Positions 34,727-47,331 of a stretch of 64,000 nt of DNA are shown piece after piece. This stretch comes from Cichorium intybus (taxonomy: Eukaryota; Streptophyta; Magnoliopsida; Asterales; Asteraceae): assembly GCA_023525715.1 (NCBI GenBank), contig CM042016.1, positions 83,972,382-84,036,381 of the forward strand. The letters are read 5' to 3'. Below the pieces are notes generated by a model. That model ran no database searches, was not told the origin of the DNA, and saw nothing but the letters and a program-made list of their open reading frames with translations. Position numbers and translations under genes: made by a program. Within the stretch, counting starts at the first letter, position 1, and the number at the start of each line of letters is the position of its first letter.

Positions 34727-36613
34727 AAGACAAACAATAGTTACCAATACACTTCATCAGCTAACCCTATAAGGAGTCGAATTAAATTATCCAAACATGG
34801 AAACTCTTAAGCTTATATTAACCTATGCAACACACACACTAAGAAGGTACTTCCAGGCACACCTCATAGAAGTACTTATCGACCACCTAATTGAGAAAAT
34901 AATTATTGCAACCCAAGAATTTAGGACTACTAAAAATAGACAATCTAACTAGGGGAACATGATATCAAATATCAACCCCAAACTAACCTTAAGGGATTGG
35001 CCCTAATATAAATCTTAACATACCTACTCCAAACAGGGGAACCAACTACGCAACAAACTAGAACAAATGTGAGGCCCCAAAAAACACATACCATAATCGT
35101 TGACTTATGGACCTTACACACTGATGGAGCCTTTTGAAGGGAGAGGTCCAAGGCGGTATTAGTTCTCGTTAGTCTAGAAGGACCCAAGGTCACCTATGCC
35201 TTTAAATTAAACTTCCACACCTTAAAAAACGAATATGAGTATAAGGCACTCCTAGCCAACCTACGAATAGCAAAAGAAATTAGACGAAACATTCAATGGC
35301 CTACGAAGACTCTATGTTGGTTTCTAACCATATGTCTGGAACATACGAGGAAAAGGATCCTTGAATACATCAGTATCTTAGCATAGTTAGGAAACTAACT
35401 AACAAGTCATAACATTAGAAATAAATCAAGCACCCCAAACTAAAAAACATTATAAATAAATCAAGCGCCCGAACTAAAAACAAACAAACCAATGCGCTCA
35501 TCAAGACGACTTTATTCTCATTTGAGCACCTAGCAAAAAAGATGTTAATGGAAGTTTTGACAAAGAGAAGTATCAAAGAATCGGAAACAAATAACAGTTA
35601 GAGTAGACCGAACAAGATGACGCCAGCCTATGATTGCTTGTTAGATGGTTTATTACTATCCGAAGAAGACACATCAATAAAATTCTACATCAAGGCCCCA
35701 CAATTCACAATTCGCATTAATATCGTATACAGAAATGATACATCTGTCCATGATTTAGATGCGTCGATAAAACTAAAGCCGAACATATCCTAACTAAAAC
35801 GTACTCAAACATCAGTGGAGAACATGAAAAAATCCCAAAGGTTGGCAACCATAGTCTTCTATTTAGGATATCATTAGCTAGAAGTCTATAGAGATGCCTA
35901 GTAGATAGCATAAAAATGTGTCGAATGTCAAGCATTTGCCATAATCCAATGGTTGCCATCATCAATGATTAGCATCTCTAGCTCATGGAAATTCCACAAA
36001 TAAGGTATCAACTTTACAGGGCCATTCCTCGACGCCCATGCAATGTCAAGTTTCTAGTTGTAGCGGTTGACTACTTTACCAAGTATGTTGAAGTAGGGCC
36101 GCTAGCAACGATAAATGGCCAAAATATGATAAAATTCATATGGAAGACATAATAACCTTATTTGGAGTCTCATACACATTAATTGTTGACAGCAACAAGG
36201 AATTCACAGAAAGCCCAATGAGAGTTTAATGTGAAGGCCTTGAAATCAAACAAAATTCCACCTCAGTAGCACATATGTAGTCTAACGGGAAAAATGAGGT
36301 CACTAATCCAACGATTACAGTAGGGATAAAAGGGAAATCAAGCAAACCAAATAGTGGTAGATGGAGGAACTGCCTAGCTTTTTATGGCCATATTAGAAAA
36401 ATCCTCAGATTAGCATAAATGAAAAACCCTTAAGCCTAACATAGGACTCGAAATCAGTCATTCAAGGAAAAACAAATTTAACATCCTAATGGGTAGCTGA
36501 GTTCGACGAAGATCAGACAAATGCAGACCTATGTACAAATTTGGGCCTTACAGATGAACATCATGATATGGCAGCATTATAGTAGGTTGCCTCTAAATAA
36601 AAAAAATAGATAG
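34727..36613 (+). pseudogene. Decayed Tat-type Gypsy: RNase H and integrase part
   Basis: Resumes the element broken at 26474. RNase H wording near 35140-35290 includes VLVSLEGPKVTYAF and NEYEYKALLANLRIAKEI. The integrase core near 36060-36420 includes VDYFTKYVEVGPLATING. Many stops and shifts are present. It is interrupted at 36614-36618 by Copia C1, and the integrase C-terminal part follows at 52407. Confidence 0.75.
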
Positions 36614-36618
36614 GTACT

Positions 36619-37392
36619 TGTTGGATTAGGTGTCTAAGCCATGACTAATAATTTGTATTTACCTAATTAATAGTAGCAAAGTTCATTTGGGTTGCCCTCA
36701 TAGGTAGAGGTTTGGCAGAAATACCAGAAGAAAGAAAGATTGATTTATTATATGATTAATAAATCAATAGAAATAAAATAAATAGTTTATTAATATATTA
36801 TGGTGATAATATATTAATTAGAAATAGTATTAATTAATTAGAAATTAATCTGGAATTAATTGGAATTAATTTGGTGATTAATTGAATTAATTAAAGGTGC
36901 AGGGGCTGAATTGTAATTATTGAATAGTTGAGTAGTGACAGTTTTGGCAGCTGGTGGTTGGCGAAATTATGGATTGGATAATCCATGATTTTGAAATTAA
37001 TATATAGATAAATAAGAGTTTTAATCAAATGATAAAAGGTTTATCTCAATTTGAATTCAAAAAGGTTTATCTTTAAGGTTTATCTGGTAACCACCTCGAA
37101 GCTATAAATAGGGACACCTGGCTCCCCTTTTTCTGCGCCAACTTCCCTCTCTCTTTCTCTCTGGATTTCGACTTCCTAGCTACTGGGTGTGATTCCATTT
37201 GAGGCACGACATTTGTGGTGCTAAGCTTTCAAGAAATCAACTAAAGGTTAGTTTTTCTTTTATATTTCTTTTAGTAATTTTTCGATTGGCCTTAGGGTTT
37301 ATATTATATGTTCAAATAGTGAAAACATAGATCCAAATTAGGTTGCATGAGAACTTAGGGTTTAAGTTTGTTGTTTTGCATAAAACCTATCA
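36619..37392 (+). repeat. 5' LTR of Copia C1
   Basis: 774 bp, TGTTGGATTAGG to AACCTATCA. TATA-like GCTATAAATAGGG near 37100. The 3' copy lacks a short ATTAATT-rich segment and has several substitutions. Confidence 0.93.
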
Positions 37393-37393
37393 A

Positions 37394-37406
37394 TGGTATC
37401 AGAGCA
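37394..37406 (+). other. Primer binding site of Copia C1
   Basis: TGGTATCAGAGCA, complementary to the initiator-Met tRNA, one base after the LTR. Confidence 0.92.
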
Positions 37407-38623
37407 TTTGGTTGTTTTCTGTTTGAATTGCTATAATTGTTATTCCTTAAATTTAGGGTTTATTGAATCTAAACCTTAAATATGGCCTGATCGATTTTTA
37501 GGGTTAGGGTTTTCGAAACCCTAGCCCCTCCCCACCTTATTTGCGAAATTGATATAGGGTTAGAAGGTTTTCTATTTTTGGTAATTGTGATTATTTAATA
37601 AATGGATAACCTTAAACCCTTTATGTGTTTTTTTTGAAATCTAGTGGGTTAAGGATATGTTTGATTAATTTGTAATCCCTCTCTGATTTAATTATTTAAG
37701 TAATTGTTTAATTAAAAGATTAATATTAAATCAATTAAGGTTTAAATTTAAATTTAAATTAATAGTTAATTTTCGAAAATTTAAATAGTTAAACCAATAA
37801 TATTTTAAAAGTTTAAAATACATCTTATATATTATAATTAAAAGTTAATATTTATATGTATAAGATATTGGCCAGTCAAATCGCTAGTATGCCTCATTCA
37901 CGAAGCTGGTCTATAAGGGGGTATCAGGAAACTGCCTATAAAATGGTGGTTGAATGGGTGTCCACTCTCACCCACCGCTCCCTTGATCAATGGAGGGTCG
38001 TTAGCAGAACGGGTTTGATAGGATCGTTTAATCTCATTAAAAGTATAATGTTATTAATCAAAGTACTAGAACCAATTTTATAAAAATCCCAAATCTAGTT
38101 ACTTTAGGAAAAATGTGAAAGATATGTTAATCCATGAAATTGCACATTGCACTTTATGAGACATTAGTGGAGCATGTGTGGTTTACCAACACACTAATAG
38201 GGGCTCATAAAGAGTAGCAATAGGTATCTCAATTTATCATTGTTGATGGAGCGTGTGTGGTTTACCGGCACATCAATTTGAGATGATAATTGATATTGAG
38301 GTTACCAAGCTAATTTGCATGGTTATTCACATCTTGTTTGTGATTATCGGCATCCCAGTCACAAATGGAAGAGCATAGTCCGAGATTAAACATGCTATTG
38401 AACAGTTCAATAAATTTCAAAGATCTAGGAATTTCACTTAATATGATTATCTTCCGCAGTGGAATTGGTGAATCGTCATTCACCTACCTTTATAAAACTT
38501 ACAATTAGATTACGGCATCCCTCTTCTAAGTTGTTAATTATATAGTTGGATCCTAGCCTTAATTATTACTCTTGGGTTAATATTAAGGAATATATATCTA
38601 ATTAAAACTACCTTCTTTTATAG
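37407..38623 (+). other. Untranslated leader of C1 with a repeated 30-base motif
   Basis: About 1.2 kb of non-coding leader. The motif GGAGCGTGTGTGGTTTACCG occurs at 38247-38276, and a variant at 38168-38195. C2 has the same pair in the same place. GTGTG and CACA words within the motif could pair as a small hairpin. Confidence 0.6.
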
Positions 38624-39560
38624 ATGTCTTCCGATGATGCTTCTGTTCCCCATTCCGCACCCGCATCCCACTCCAACAATAACATCACTTTGATCCTCTC
38701 ATTGTGTTCTCGAGTGACATTGGATGGCACTAACTACAATGATTGGATGAGGAATATCAAAATGGCTCTGAGGTTTGAGGACGGAGAGTATGTCCTTGAA
38801 AAGGAGCTTATCGAAGTGGATCTCGAAACCGCTACTCCCGAGGAATATGCCTCGTACAAGAAACATTATGATGATGCGACCAAAGTGGCCTGTATCATGG
38901 TTGCTACAATGGTTCCCGAATTGCAAAGGTTTTACGAGGACTACTGGCCATATGAGATGAACAAGGACCTTGTAGAAAAGTTCCGCAAGCGAGCTCGTGT
39001 CGAGAAATGTGAAGTAGTCCGAGCCCTCATGATCTGTAGGCTGAAGGACGGAGAGTCTGTCTGCACTTACGTGCAAAGAATGCAAGGTTATGTGGAGAGG
39101 CTGCAGAAGCTGAATATGTAGATCGACGAGGAGCTGGCCATTGATATGGTCCTCAACTCCTTTCCGAGTTGTTATGATCAGTTTATACTGGCATATCATT
39201 TGAACAACACTCAGACCTCATTGGCTGAGCTGCATAACATGCTGCAGACTGCAGAAGACAGGCTGAAAGGTAAAGGTGTACCTTCTGTGAACACTCCTGT
39301 CTTGGCGATTGGACAAGGGAAAGGAAAGAAGAGGAAAGGTCCTCCGAAGCAGAATTGGAAGGACAAGGTTCAAGTCGGGTCATCCAGTAATGGCCCGAGA
39401 CCCAGGCCCTCTGCTATTCCTCATGTCTCGAACTCTAAAGATGCCGACTGCTTTTATTGCAAAGAGAAGGGCCACTAGAAAAGAAGCTGTCCCAAATACT
39501 TACAGGACATCAAAGATGGAAAAGTGAAGCCATCATCAGCAGGTATATACACTATATCTA
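38624..39560 (+). pseudogene. Copia C1 gag with internal stops
   Basis: Starts MSSDDASVPHS. Gag core: TLDGTNYNDWMRNIKMALRF through AYHLNNTQTSLAELHNML. A zinc knuckle CFYCKEKGH...KRSCPKYL lies near 39450-39500. TAG codons at 39119-39121 and 39476-39478 interrupt it; the second replaces the usually conserved residue after GH in the knuckle. Otherwise the frame is preserved, so decay is recent. Confidence 0.88.
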
Positions 39561-39589
39561 AAAACTCATCATCTTCTTTGTTCTTGGGT

Positions 39590-41873
39590 CCTTGATACAG
39601 GATGTGGTTTTCACATTTTTTCTGATTTGCAGGGCCTAAAGGAAAGTAGGAAAGTGGAGCACGGGAGAATAAACTTGATCATGGGCAATAGGCGATCGTC
39701 ACCTGTAACCAAGATCAGAGTTTATAGTTTAGTTCTCAATAGTGATGTTAGTTTAGAACTTTTAAATTGTTGATATTCGCCTGATATGGCAAGAAACATT
39801 ATTTATTTCATGCATTGTTAAAACAAGGTTTTAACTATTCTTTTGATAATTTAAATGGCTCAATTTCTGTTTATAAGAATGGTGTCTTTATATTTGAAGC
39901 TTTACCTTGTGATGGTGTGTATGAAACTGTAACTTGTGTAGACAATTTAGGTAATAGTGTATTGCAGATTGATTCTTCTAATGGTGTAGAAAAGGCATGA
40001 TTGTGGCATTGTCGTCTTGGGCATATCAACAAGAAACACATCGCCCAACTCCAAAAGGACGGAGTGTTGGAATCGTTTGATCTCAAGTCGGATGATGTAT
40101 ACGAATCTTGTCTGTTGGGCAAGATGACAAAGTCACCCTTCACAGGGTCTTGTGAAAGAGGTGAAGGTCTATTGGATATCATACACACAGATGTGTGTGG
40201 ACCCTTCATATCAACCACAAGGGATGCCAATCGGTTCTACGTGACTTTTACTGATGATTATAGCAGATATGGATATATCTACTTGATCAAGCATAAGTCA
40301 GAAACCTTTGAAAAGTTCAAAGAGTTTAAGAATGAAGTTGAGAATCAATTGGGCAGGAAGATAAAGATGCTTAGGTCCGATAGAGGCGATGAGTATCTTA
40401 GTATCGAGTTCCTTGACTATATTAAGGAATGTGGAATTGTTTCACAGTTAACACCTCCTAGAACACCACAGTTGAACGGTGTTGCTGAGAGGCGTAACCG
40501 AACCCTGTTGGACATGGTTCGTTCCATGATGAGTCGAGCTTCTCTTCCCATCCACTTCTGGGGTATGCCTTAGAGACTGCCCCCTACATCCTCAATCTTG
40601 TCCCTACTAAAAAGGTTGCCAAAACACCTCACGAGATGTGGATAGGGAAAGTTCCCTCGTTAGCACATGTCAAAGTTTGGGGTTGCGAAGCTTTCGTAAG
40701 ACGAGAGACTCACGAAAAACTCGTAGCTAGAAGTGAGAGGTGTGTTTTCATTGGATACCCGAAACAGTCTTTTGGATACTTGTTCTACAGACCGAGCGAG
40801 GACGTGGTCTTTGTAGCATGACGAGGAGTCTTTTGAGAGAGAGAGAGAGAGAGCTCATATTCAAAGAGGACAATGGGAGTACTATTGACCTTGAAGAAAT
40901 TCAAGAGTCATCAAATGAGGAAACCTTAGAAGAAACTAGCACCCAACAAGAGGAAGACGTTCCTATTGGTCCAACAGACATTTCATTACCTCTTAGACGC
41001 TCCAGTAGAGTTAGCATGCCACCCGAGTTTTATGGTTTCCATATAACTATGGATGATGACATGTTTGTCAGTGATAGGACACTGGCAAATTTGGATGAGC
41101 TAGCTAGCTACAAGGAAGCAGTGGCAGGCCTGAGGCTGCTAAATGGAAAGAGGCAATAGACAGCGAGATCAAGTCCATGTATGACAACCAAGTTTGGAAT
41201 TTGGTTGACAATGTATCAGGTCGAAAGACAGTTGGGTGCAAATGGATCTTCAAGAAGAAGACTGACATGGATGGAAAGGTACACACCTTTAAGGCTCGAC
41301 TGGTTCCGAAGGGCTTTACTCCAACCCTGGGGGTTGAATATGACGAGACCTTCTCACCAGTGGCCAAAATTAAGTCTATTATGATAATGCTAGCCATAGT
41401 TGCGTTTCATGACTATGAAATCTGGTAGATGGACGTCAAAACCGCTTTCCTTAATGGGAAGTTGGCTGAGGATGTTTACATGAATCGGCCAGAGGGTTTT
41501 GTGGACGCAAAGTATCCTAATAAGGTGTGTAAGCTTGAGAAATCAATCTACGGATTGAAACAAGCTTCTCGCAGCTGGAATCTTTGCTTCCATGAGAAAG
41601 TCAAAGAGTTTGGTTTCTCCAGGAGCGAAGATGAGTCCTGCGTATATGTCAAGGCTAGTGGGAGTATAGTCACTTTTCTAGTGCTGTATGTCGATGACAT
41701 ACTGCTCATGGGAAACGACATTCCAACCTTGCAAGATGTTAAGTCTTGGCTTGGGAAGTGTTTCACCATGAAAGACCTTGGAGAAGCATCCTATATTCTC
41801 GGGATAAGGATATTGAGAGTTAGGAAGAAGACACTAATAGGACTTAGTCAAAGTACATACTTGGATAAGGTAC
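39590..41873 (+). pseudogene. Copia C1 pol, 5' part (protease, integrase, RT)
   Basis: Protease site LDTGCGFH near 39590. Integrase: WHCRLGHINKKHIAQLQKDG, then HTDVCGPF, SDRGDEYLS and NGVAERRNRTLLDMV (DDE core). RT: MDVKTAFLNG near 41430 and LYVDDILLMGND near 41685. Breaks include a stop near 39998, frame changes near 40565 and 41150, and TAG at 41426-41428. A GA microsatellite at 40833-40852 lies at a further frame break. The Athila-like element cuts it at 41873. Confidence 0.9.
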
Positions 41874-42957
41874 TGACAACGCCTAGTGATATCAAGCATT
41901 TTAGGCGTTGTTGAGCCCTGTTCTTGATGAAATTATATCAGATATGTCTGGGTATTCTCACTTTTCGTGCCAGGACTTGTTTGGAGAAAAAGAATGGAAA
42001 CAGGGACTAAAAGCATGCAAAAGGAAGAAGTTTGGAAAAGAATGAAAAATCAAGGAAACTCGTACGCGCGCCGCGGATCTATGATACGCGCGACGCGGGC
42101 TTAAGGCGGTGTAACACATTCAAATGCCGAAGAAACGGGAAAAGATTAGTACGCGCGGCGCGGATTCTTCATCTGCGCGGCGCGGCTGCGGGAAATTTGC
42201 AAATATAAATAGATACATTTTCAGCCGAAAACCCTAGCAAAGACCGGGTGTAAAATCGACCTTGAAGCTCTTTGACTCCAAGATTTCGTTCCAGCAACTT
42301 CTCAAGTGGTATTTTCATGTTTTGGATTTTATTTTCATTTAGTTAGATAGTTGTAAGCTTTAGTTTGTATCTTTGGGAGTGACAACCATTGATACCAAGC
42401 TTAGGTTTATGTTTTATTAGTATTTAGTTACTGTTTGGATGTTTGGAATCTGAATTTGGTTAATGAAAGCATTTGGTTACAATTGATCTTGAGTATTTTG
42501 ATGTTTTGGATGCTTGAATTGTGTTTGGATATTGCTTTGGCCTTGTTTGGAACTGTTTTCCTTTGCTGAAATCAGTAGCCAATTAGGGTAGATTTGGGCA
42601 GTGGACTTTAGCTAGTAACTGTTCAGTCAGAACCTTAGTTATTAGTTAGGATATGCCTTGTTTGGTTTGGATGCCTTTGTTTGCTTCTGATTCAGAGATG
42701 CACTTCTGATTTCAGAAAGTGACTAGGTAAGGTTGAGTTGAGCTTAGCTTATGCTTGGCTAGACTTTGTGTGGTTATTGCTTTTGGGTAGTTGAGCACTC
42801 AGAAACTAGGTCCTCCGACTGTAGCGTGACACTACTAGTTGGTAATCTGTCATTTAGTCTAACCACGAAGTTCCTGCGGATCGACCCTGACTACCACTGT
42901 ACTAGTGTGTGTTAGGTTTTTCTTTATTTTTGACCGCACGACGACCAAGGCGTGTCA
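41874..42957 (+). repeat. 5' LTR of the Athila-like element
   Basis: TGACAACGCC to GGCGTGTCA. The first 30 bases contain an inverted pair (ACAACGCCT and AGGCGTTGT). Four CGCG-rich words lie at 42060-42190, and TATA-like AAATATAAATAGATAC is near 42200. Confidence 0.93.
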
Positions 42958-42963
42958 AAATTT

Positions 42964-42981
42964 TGGCGCCGTTTCCGGGGA
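42964..42981 (+). other. Primer binding site (tRNA-Asp type)
   Basis: TGGCGCCGTTTCCGGGGA, one base off the Athila-type PBS, six bases after the LTR. Confidence 0.85.
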
Positions 42982-43077
42982 GCTGTGCGCTTAGATTAGG
43001 TGATTTGTAGGACTTAGCTTCTGATTTTTGATGTTTGATTTTAGTTCTTTGAATTCTGGTATGTGTACGTCTTCATA

Positions 43078-44301
43078 ATGGGTGATTACATGTACCCGGA
43101 TCAGTATTATGAGTATTATGAAAATCCGGCCGACACCTATTACGAGGATGATTACTACAATGGATCATTCGATGGATGGCGGACCGAGGAGTCATCTCAA
43201 CCTGAAAATTCTGTAACTTGGGCCCAACTTTGGGTACTCTGGTATAACACCCACCAAGAGCAGAAGGATCAGGCTGATGCTCTTTTAAGATTGCAAGCTT
43301 CTTTAGATAGGTTAGAAGAAAGTTGGAAATGTTCACCACCTTTGCCAGAACCGGAGGCGAGTGATTTTTATACCAATCATAATGTGTGTGAACTTGCATC
43401 ACCTGAATATGTGATGAAAGGGCATGCACCTTGGGAAAGTCAAGAGACCACCGAGAGGGTCGAAAATGTTGTTGAGGAAGAGGTTGTAGGTGACAATGCT
43501 ACCTCTGACTCAACAGCTTTTGATGTTTTTGATGTTTTTGAAAATGTTGATAATGTCGAGCTAGTGATGAGTGAATCCATACCATCACCAGACGATTTGA
43601 TTGATGAGGATGTTGTGGAGGGGGCTGTAAGTGACAGTACAGATCCCAGCCCAACAATTCCCGAAATTGTTGAAATTACAAATGTTTTTGGGGAAGGGGG
43701 TGTAGATGACAATATTACCCCTGACCCTATAATTTTTGAAAATTTTGAGAAATTTGAAAGCAAGGATCTGGTGATGGGTGACTTTATACCACCATCAGAT
43801 CAAATAAGTCGCTCACTCTTGGTTCCGATCCACCTGTTGGACGATGATCAAGAAGTTGATGCTGACGAATTAATATTCGAAAACAAAAAACATGATTTTA
43901 TCACCACTCATGATCCATTCATGAATGGAAGATTAGATGTGATCAATACCATCGATGAGGACATATGGAAGCATCCTGACATGTTGCCTTCCGATTCCAT
44001 TCGATTGGAAAATTTTTATTGGTACTGTAAACCAAAATTGCAACCTGAAGATAGCATGCGAGACACTAGCAAACGAGGTATGGAACATCTATTGGGAGCG
44101 GCAATGGGCGCGCTTCATGTCAAGCCTTTGACTTTGAAGAGATGCAGAAGGAAGGACCGAGCTTGGAGGTTCAAAGCTACCTCCAAGCATTCACGGGAGC
44201 TAACCAGAAAGCAACAACTGGCAGCAGCAAGGGAACTAGCAAGCCATTCGACCCAGGAAAGTTTGAAGAGCAGTGGATCAGTGAAGGGACGGTGGGAGTA
44301 G
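43078..44301 (+). CDS. Acidic ORF of the Athila-like element, unknown function
   Basis: About 407 residues from MGDYMYPDQYYEYY. The N-terminus is Tyr/Asp-rich, followed by a helical stretch (ADALLRLQASLDRLEESW) that could be a coiled coil. The middle is very acidic with two or three diverged repeats built on VxDNxTxDxxxF...LVMxxxIP. The C-terminus is basic (LKRCRRKDRAWRFK, then SRELTRKQQLAAARELAS). I recognise no family. Position suggests a gag substitute, but no capsid core or zinc knuckle is visible. The frame is fully open. Confidence 0.6.
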   Translation: MGDYMYPDQYYEYYENPADTYYEDDYYNGSFDGWRTEESSQPENSVTWAQLWVLWYNTHQEQKDQADALLRLQASLDRLEESWKCSPPLPEPEASDFYTNHNVCELASPEYVMKGHAPWESQETTERVENVVEEEVVGDNATSDSTAFDVFDVFENVDNVELVMSESIPSPDDLIDEDVVEGAVSDSTDPSPTIPEIVEITNVFGEGGVDDNITPDPIIFENFEKFESKDLVMGDFIPPSDQISRSLLVPIHLLDDDQEVDADELIFENKKHDFITTHDPFMNGRLDVINTIDEDIWKHPDMLPSDSIRLENFYWYCKPKLQPEDSMRDTSKRGMEHLLGAAMGALHVKPLTLKRCRRKDRAWRFKATSKHSRELTRKQQLAAARELASHSTQESLKSSGSVKGRWE

Positions 44302-45108
44302 AAATGCAGTAGAAACAAAAGGCATATGATCCACCGTAGCTGTAAAATGAGTAGCACGTCTGGCTGAAGACGTTAAACTTAGCGTTTGTTGGGAGGCAAC
44401 CCATCGTGTCATAAGTTAGGATCTATATTTCTTTGAATTAAGTATGAAAATACATCAATCTTTTTGCAGGTATTAGTGGTCTAAAATAAGTGTGGAGTCG
44501 TGAGAGAAGTTTTAAAAATTTTGAAGACCGCGTCGCGGGTTTTTGAATTACGCGATGCGGGGTTGTAAACTAACCCAATGCGCAGGGGATGATTTGGTGA
44601 CACGCGCGACGCGCAAAGCCTAAATCCGCGACGCGGGAATTGATCAGTCGGTTTCCTCGCTATATTAAGGTAAGCCGCGTCTCAACCCAACCCCACACGA
44701 CTCGGAGCTCTGATCGACAAATTTCTCTCGTACTTTTTCTTGCTCATTTTGTTTCTACTACCAAGGTACACTATTCTAACTATCTATTAGTTGTTAAAAC
44801 TAGTAATTAGGTGGTTAATTTTAGTGATTTGCCCAAAATAGTTCAAAACTTAGGATCGCCAATGCTAACTCATAGGGTGTTTGTTTTGCCAAATAGAGAC
44901 ACTAGATGAGTTAGTCCGGCACTTAGGCTACCTTGTGGTATGATTAGATCGAGTTTTAGCAGGTTAAATTACGAGTTTGATTCGGGGTTTTGCAAACAGC
45001 CGCTCGCTGCGACGCGCCTTGCTCTTGGTCCGCGCCGCGGTGCAGCAGGGAAGAAAAGGACTAATTTTGCAAAAAAAAATTCTTTTGTGGCTATGTATCT
45101 TTTTGCAG
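44302..45108 (+). other. Spacer between the two ORFs of the Athila-like element
   Basis: Non-coding. Contains more CGCG-rich words at 44525-44640 and 45005-45040. It ends TATCTTTTTGCAG directly before ATGATG, a good splice acceptor, which would allow ORF2 to be expressed from a spliced RNA. Confidence 0.55.
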
Positions 45109-46209
45109 ATGATGTTCAGATTAGAGCATGCTTTCCTACAGTTCCCTGAGGGACTGGCTAGCTCCGCGGAGTACATTTCGCGGAGGGACGCGTTGATTAG
45201 TCGCCGGGTTCTCGAGGCGACGGTCATTGACAGGGATACACTGAGGGATGCGGGACTATGGGGTGCGATCGAGCCATTCTTACATCGCACCTGGACTCAC
45301 GAGGATGCTTCATTTACTTGCCGTGGCTGGGACAGGATCATGGCCACGGACGAGGACGTGGTCTACACCGAGCTGCTGTTGGAGTTTCTCTCCACGATCC
45401 ATTTCGCTCCTCGGGCGTCAGACCCACGATCCAGGATTATACGGTTCCGACTGGGAGGTGCACAGAGGGAGTGCAACCTCCGGGAGTTTGGGAGGAGAGT
45501 TGGGCTATACACTCCAGCGGACCTCCAGCATCACCATTTCACGCAGTTCTTCGGGGCGTGTATCCAGGGGCAGCCGGAGAGGTCCGGAAACATGGAGATT
45601 TGGACACCACTGTCCAACGTTATGTACGAGGCAGGGACCTCGAGGGAGAGCCACCTCCGTGACCCACTTCACCGCCTCATGCACCGTATCGTCTCCACCT
45701 CCATCATGCAGCGGGAGGGGGGCGAGAAGGTGTCCGGGGAGGACATGGCATTCTTTTAGGCTCTCCTCGATCCGTCCCGATTCCTTCATCTCCCCTTTGC
45801 CCTCGCAGTTGCCCTCTCTACTCACTCGACGGGAGCCTCCACTAGCAGTCCATTGGCCCGGGGGTATTTCATTACCCGCCTGGCCCGTTCCTATGGGATC
45901 CTTACTGCCTCCGTGGCAGCTTCTTTGACCGCGCTGCCTCCATCTCGCACGACAGCACGCACTTTGGAGAGGATGCGGCTCATTGAGCAGCAGCGCCCGG
46001 GGCAGTTCATTCGAGCACCTACAGAGCCTCTCCAGGCACCCCAACCCGCATATGCCCCGCCAGGCAGGAGACGCCGGAGACCAGAGCCAGCACCAGTAGC
46101 CCTGGCAGAGCCACAGCCGCAGGAGGACCCAGCGGCCATGCACCGATTGGAGGCTAGAGTCACGAGGATCGAGGACCAGCTCGAGTGGATCGGGGAGGTA
46201 CTTTTATAG
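45109..46209 (+). pseudogene. Athila ORF1-like gene with one premature stop
   Basis: The frame starts MMFRLEHAFLQFPEG and continues with VVYTELLLEFLSTIHFAP, IIRFRLGGAQRECNLREFGR and RVGLYTPADL. This is the pattern I recognise as the plant Athila ORF1 family. A TAG at 45757-45759 splits it; the same frame continues to 46209 with a Pro/Arg-rich part and a C-terminal helix (MHRLEARVTRIEDQLEWIGE). Function of this family is unknown. GC content is clearly higher than in the flanks. Confidence 0.75.
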
Positions 46210-47331
46210 ATTGCATCAGCGCAGGGTCAGCGCCCCCGGCCATTCCCAGCTAGGGCCCACGATCACGAGGCTGGACCCTCCAGGGCACCTGGTAGTGATT
46301 GATGTACTTTTTCTTTCTTTCTTTTTATATTTTATTTTTTGGGATATATGTACAAAACTTATGACACCTCTATCTGTATATTTTGTTCATATTTTATTTT
46401 GTTATGTTTGTTTTTAATTTGTTTGTTGAGTTATGCATGATATATCAAATGGGAAGGAGTTGTCTTAGATAAGTGTGGGGTCACCGTGCCCCCTCCACTT
46501 GTCTCGACCACCGGCGTGTTCACTGTAGCGCTACAACTCCGGAATACGAAATCAAGGATTCGTTTGTTCGCAATTATACATGTGATATTGAGCACCAAGC
46601 AGTCTATCGTCCAAAAGGGTTAAATCTTTCTCCTTTGTTTTGAAATAATTTTTGTACAACGGGGACGTTGTACGGTTTTAAGTGTGGGGTGTGGACGGTC
46701 GAAAGAGAAAATTTTTTGAAATTTTTGCAGAAATGATCAAATTTTCAATTTTTAGCAATATTTTTTCAAGATTTTTAATAAATTGCAATTTTGAATTGAA
46801 TGGTTTGTGATTGTGATAGCACTAGTATTTTTCAATAAATACTGTTTATTTGTGATCATGCTATTAGTTAGTCAAATAAGTTGAGTTTTTACGAGTTTAG
46901 AAGATTGAGCTGTTTTAGTATTGGAATTTAGGAAGGAAAAGTCAATCTGTGGCCTTTGTTGTTCGAGCCGGTAAGTCTAAAATGGGTGGGACTTATGCAC
47001 CTTACCACCTAAGATCGTCCGGTCTGGGATGGTATTTTTGAAAGCTCGCTACACGGACAACATCGAAAGTCATGGACAATTCCTTAATGGCCTTTAGAAT
47101 CTGAATGAGTACGTATACTTCATTGTGGACAGAAAATTTGTAATCAAGGGTTCTTTAGAAAGTCATGAATTCCGGAGAACAATTCAATTATGTTTTCGCG
47201 AACTATTCCACTCTAACTCAAAGAGCAATAAACTTTGAAACTGAACACAGTCAAAAATCATTTGATTCCTTATTATAATTTGTTAAAAACTCTCTTTCTT
47301 GGGGACAAGCAAGGCACAAGTGTGGGATGTT
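46210..47331 (+). other. 3' non-coding region and PPT of the Athila-like element
   Basis: No coding content. Several AAGTGTGGG-type words occur, the last being AAGTGTGGGATGT at 47318-47330, beside the 3' LTR and acting as PPT. Confidence 0.6.

Noticed and set aside
37490..37530. GGGTTAGGGTTTT/AAACCCTA words resembling telomere repeat
   Set aside because: Too few units and not tandem. Such telo-box-like words are common in plant leaders and LTRs.
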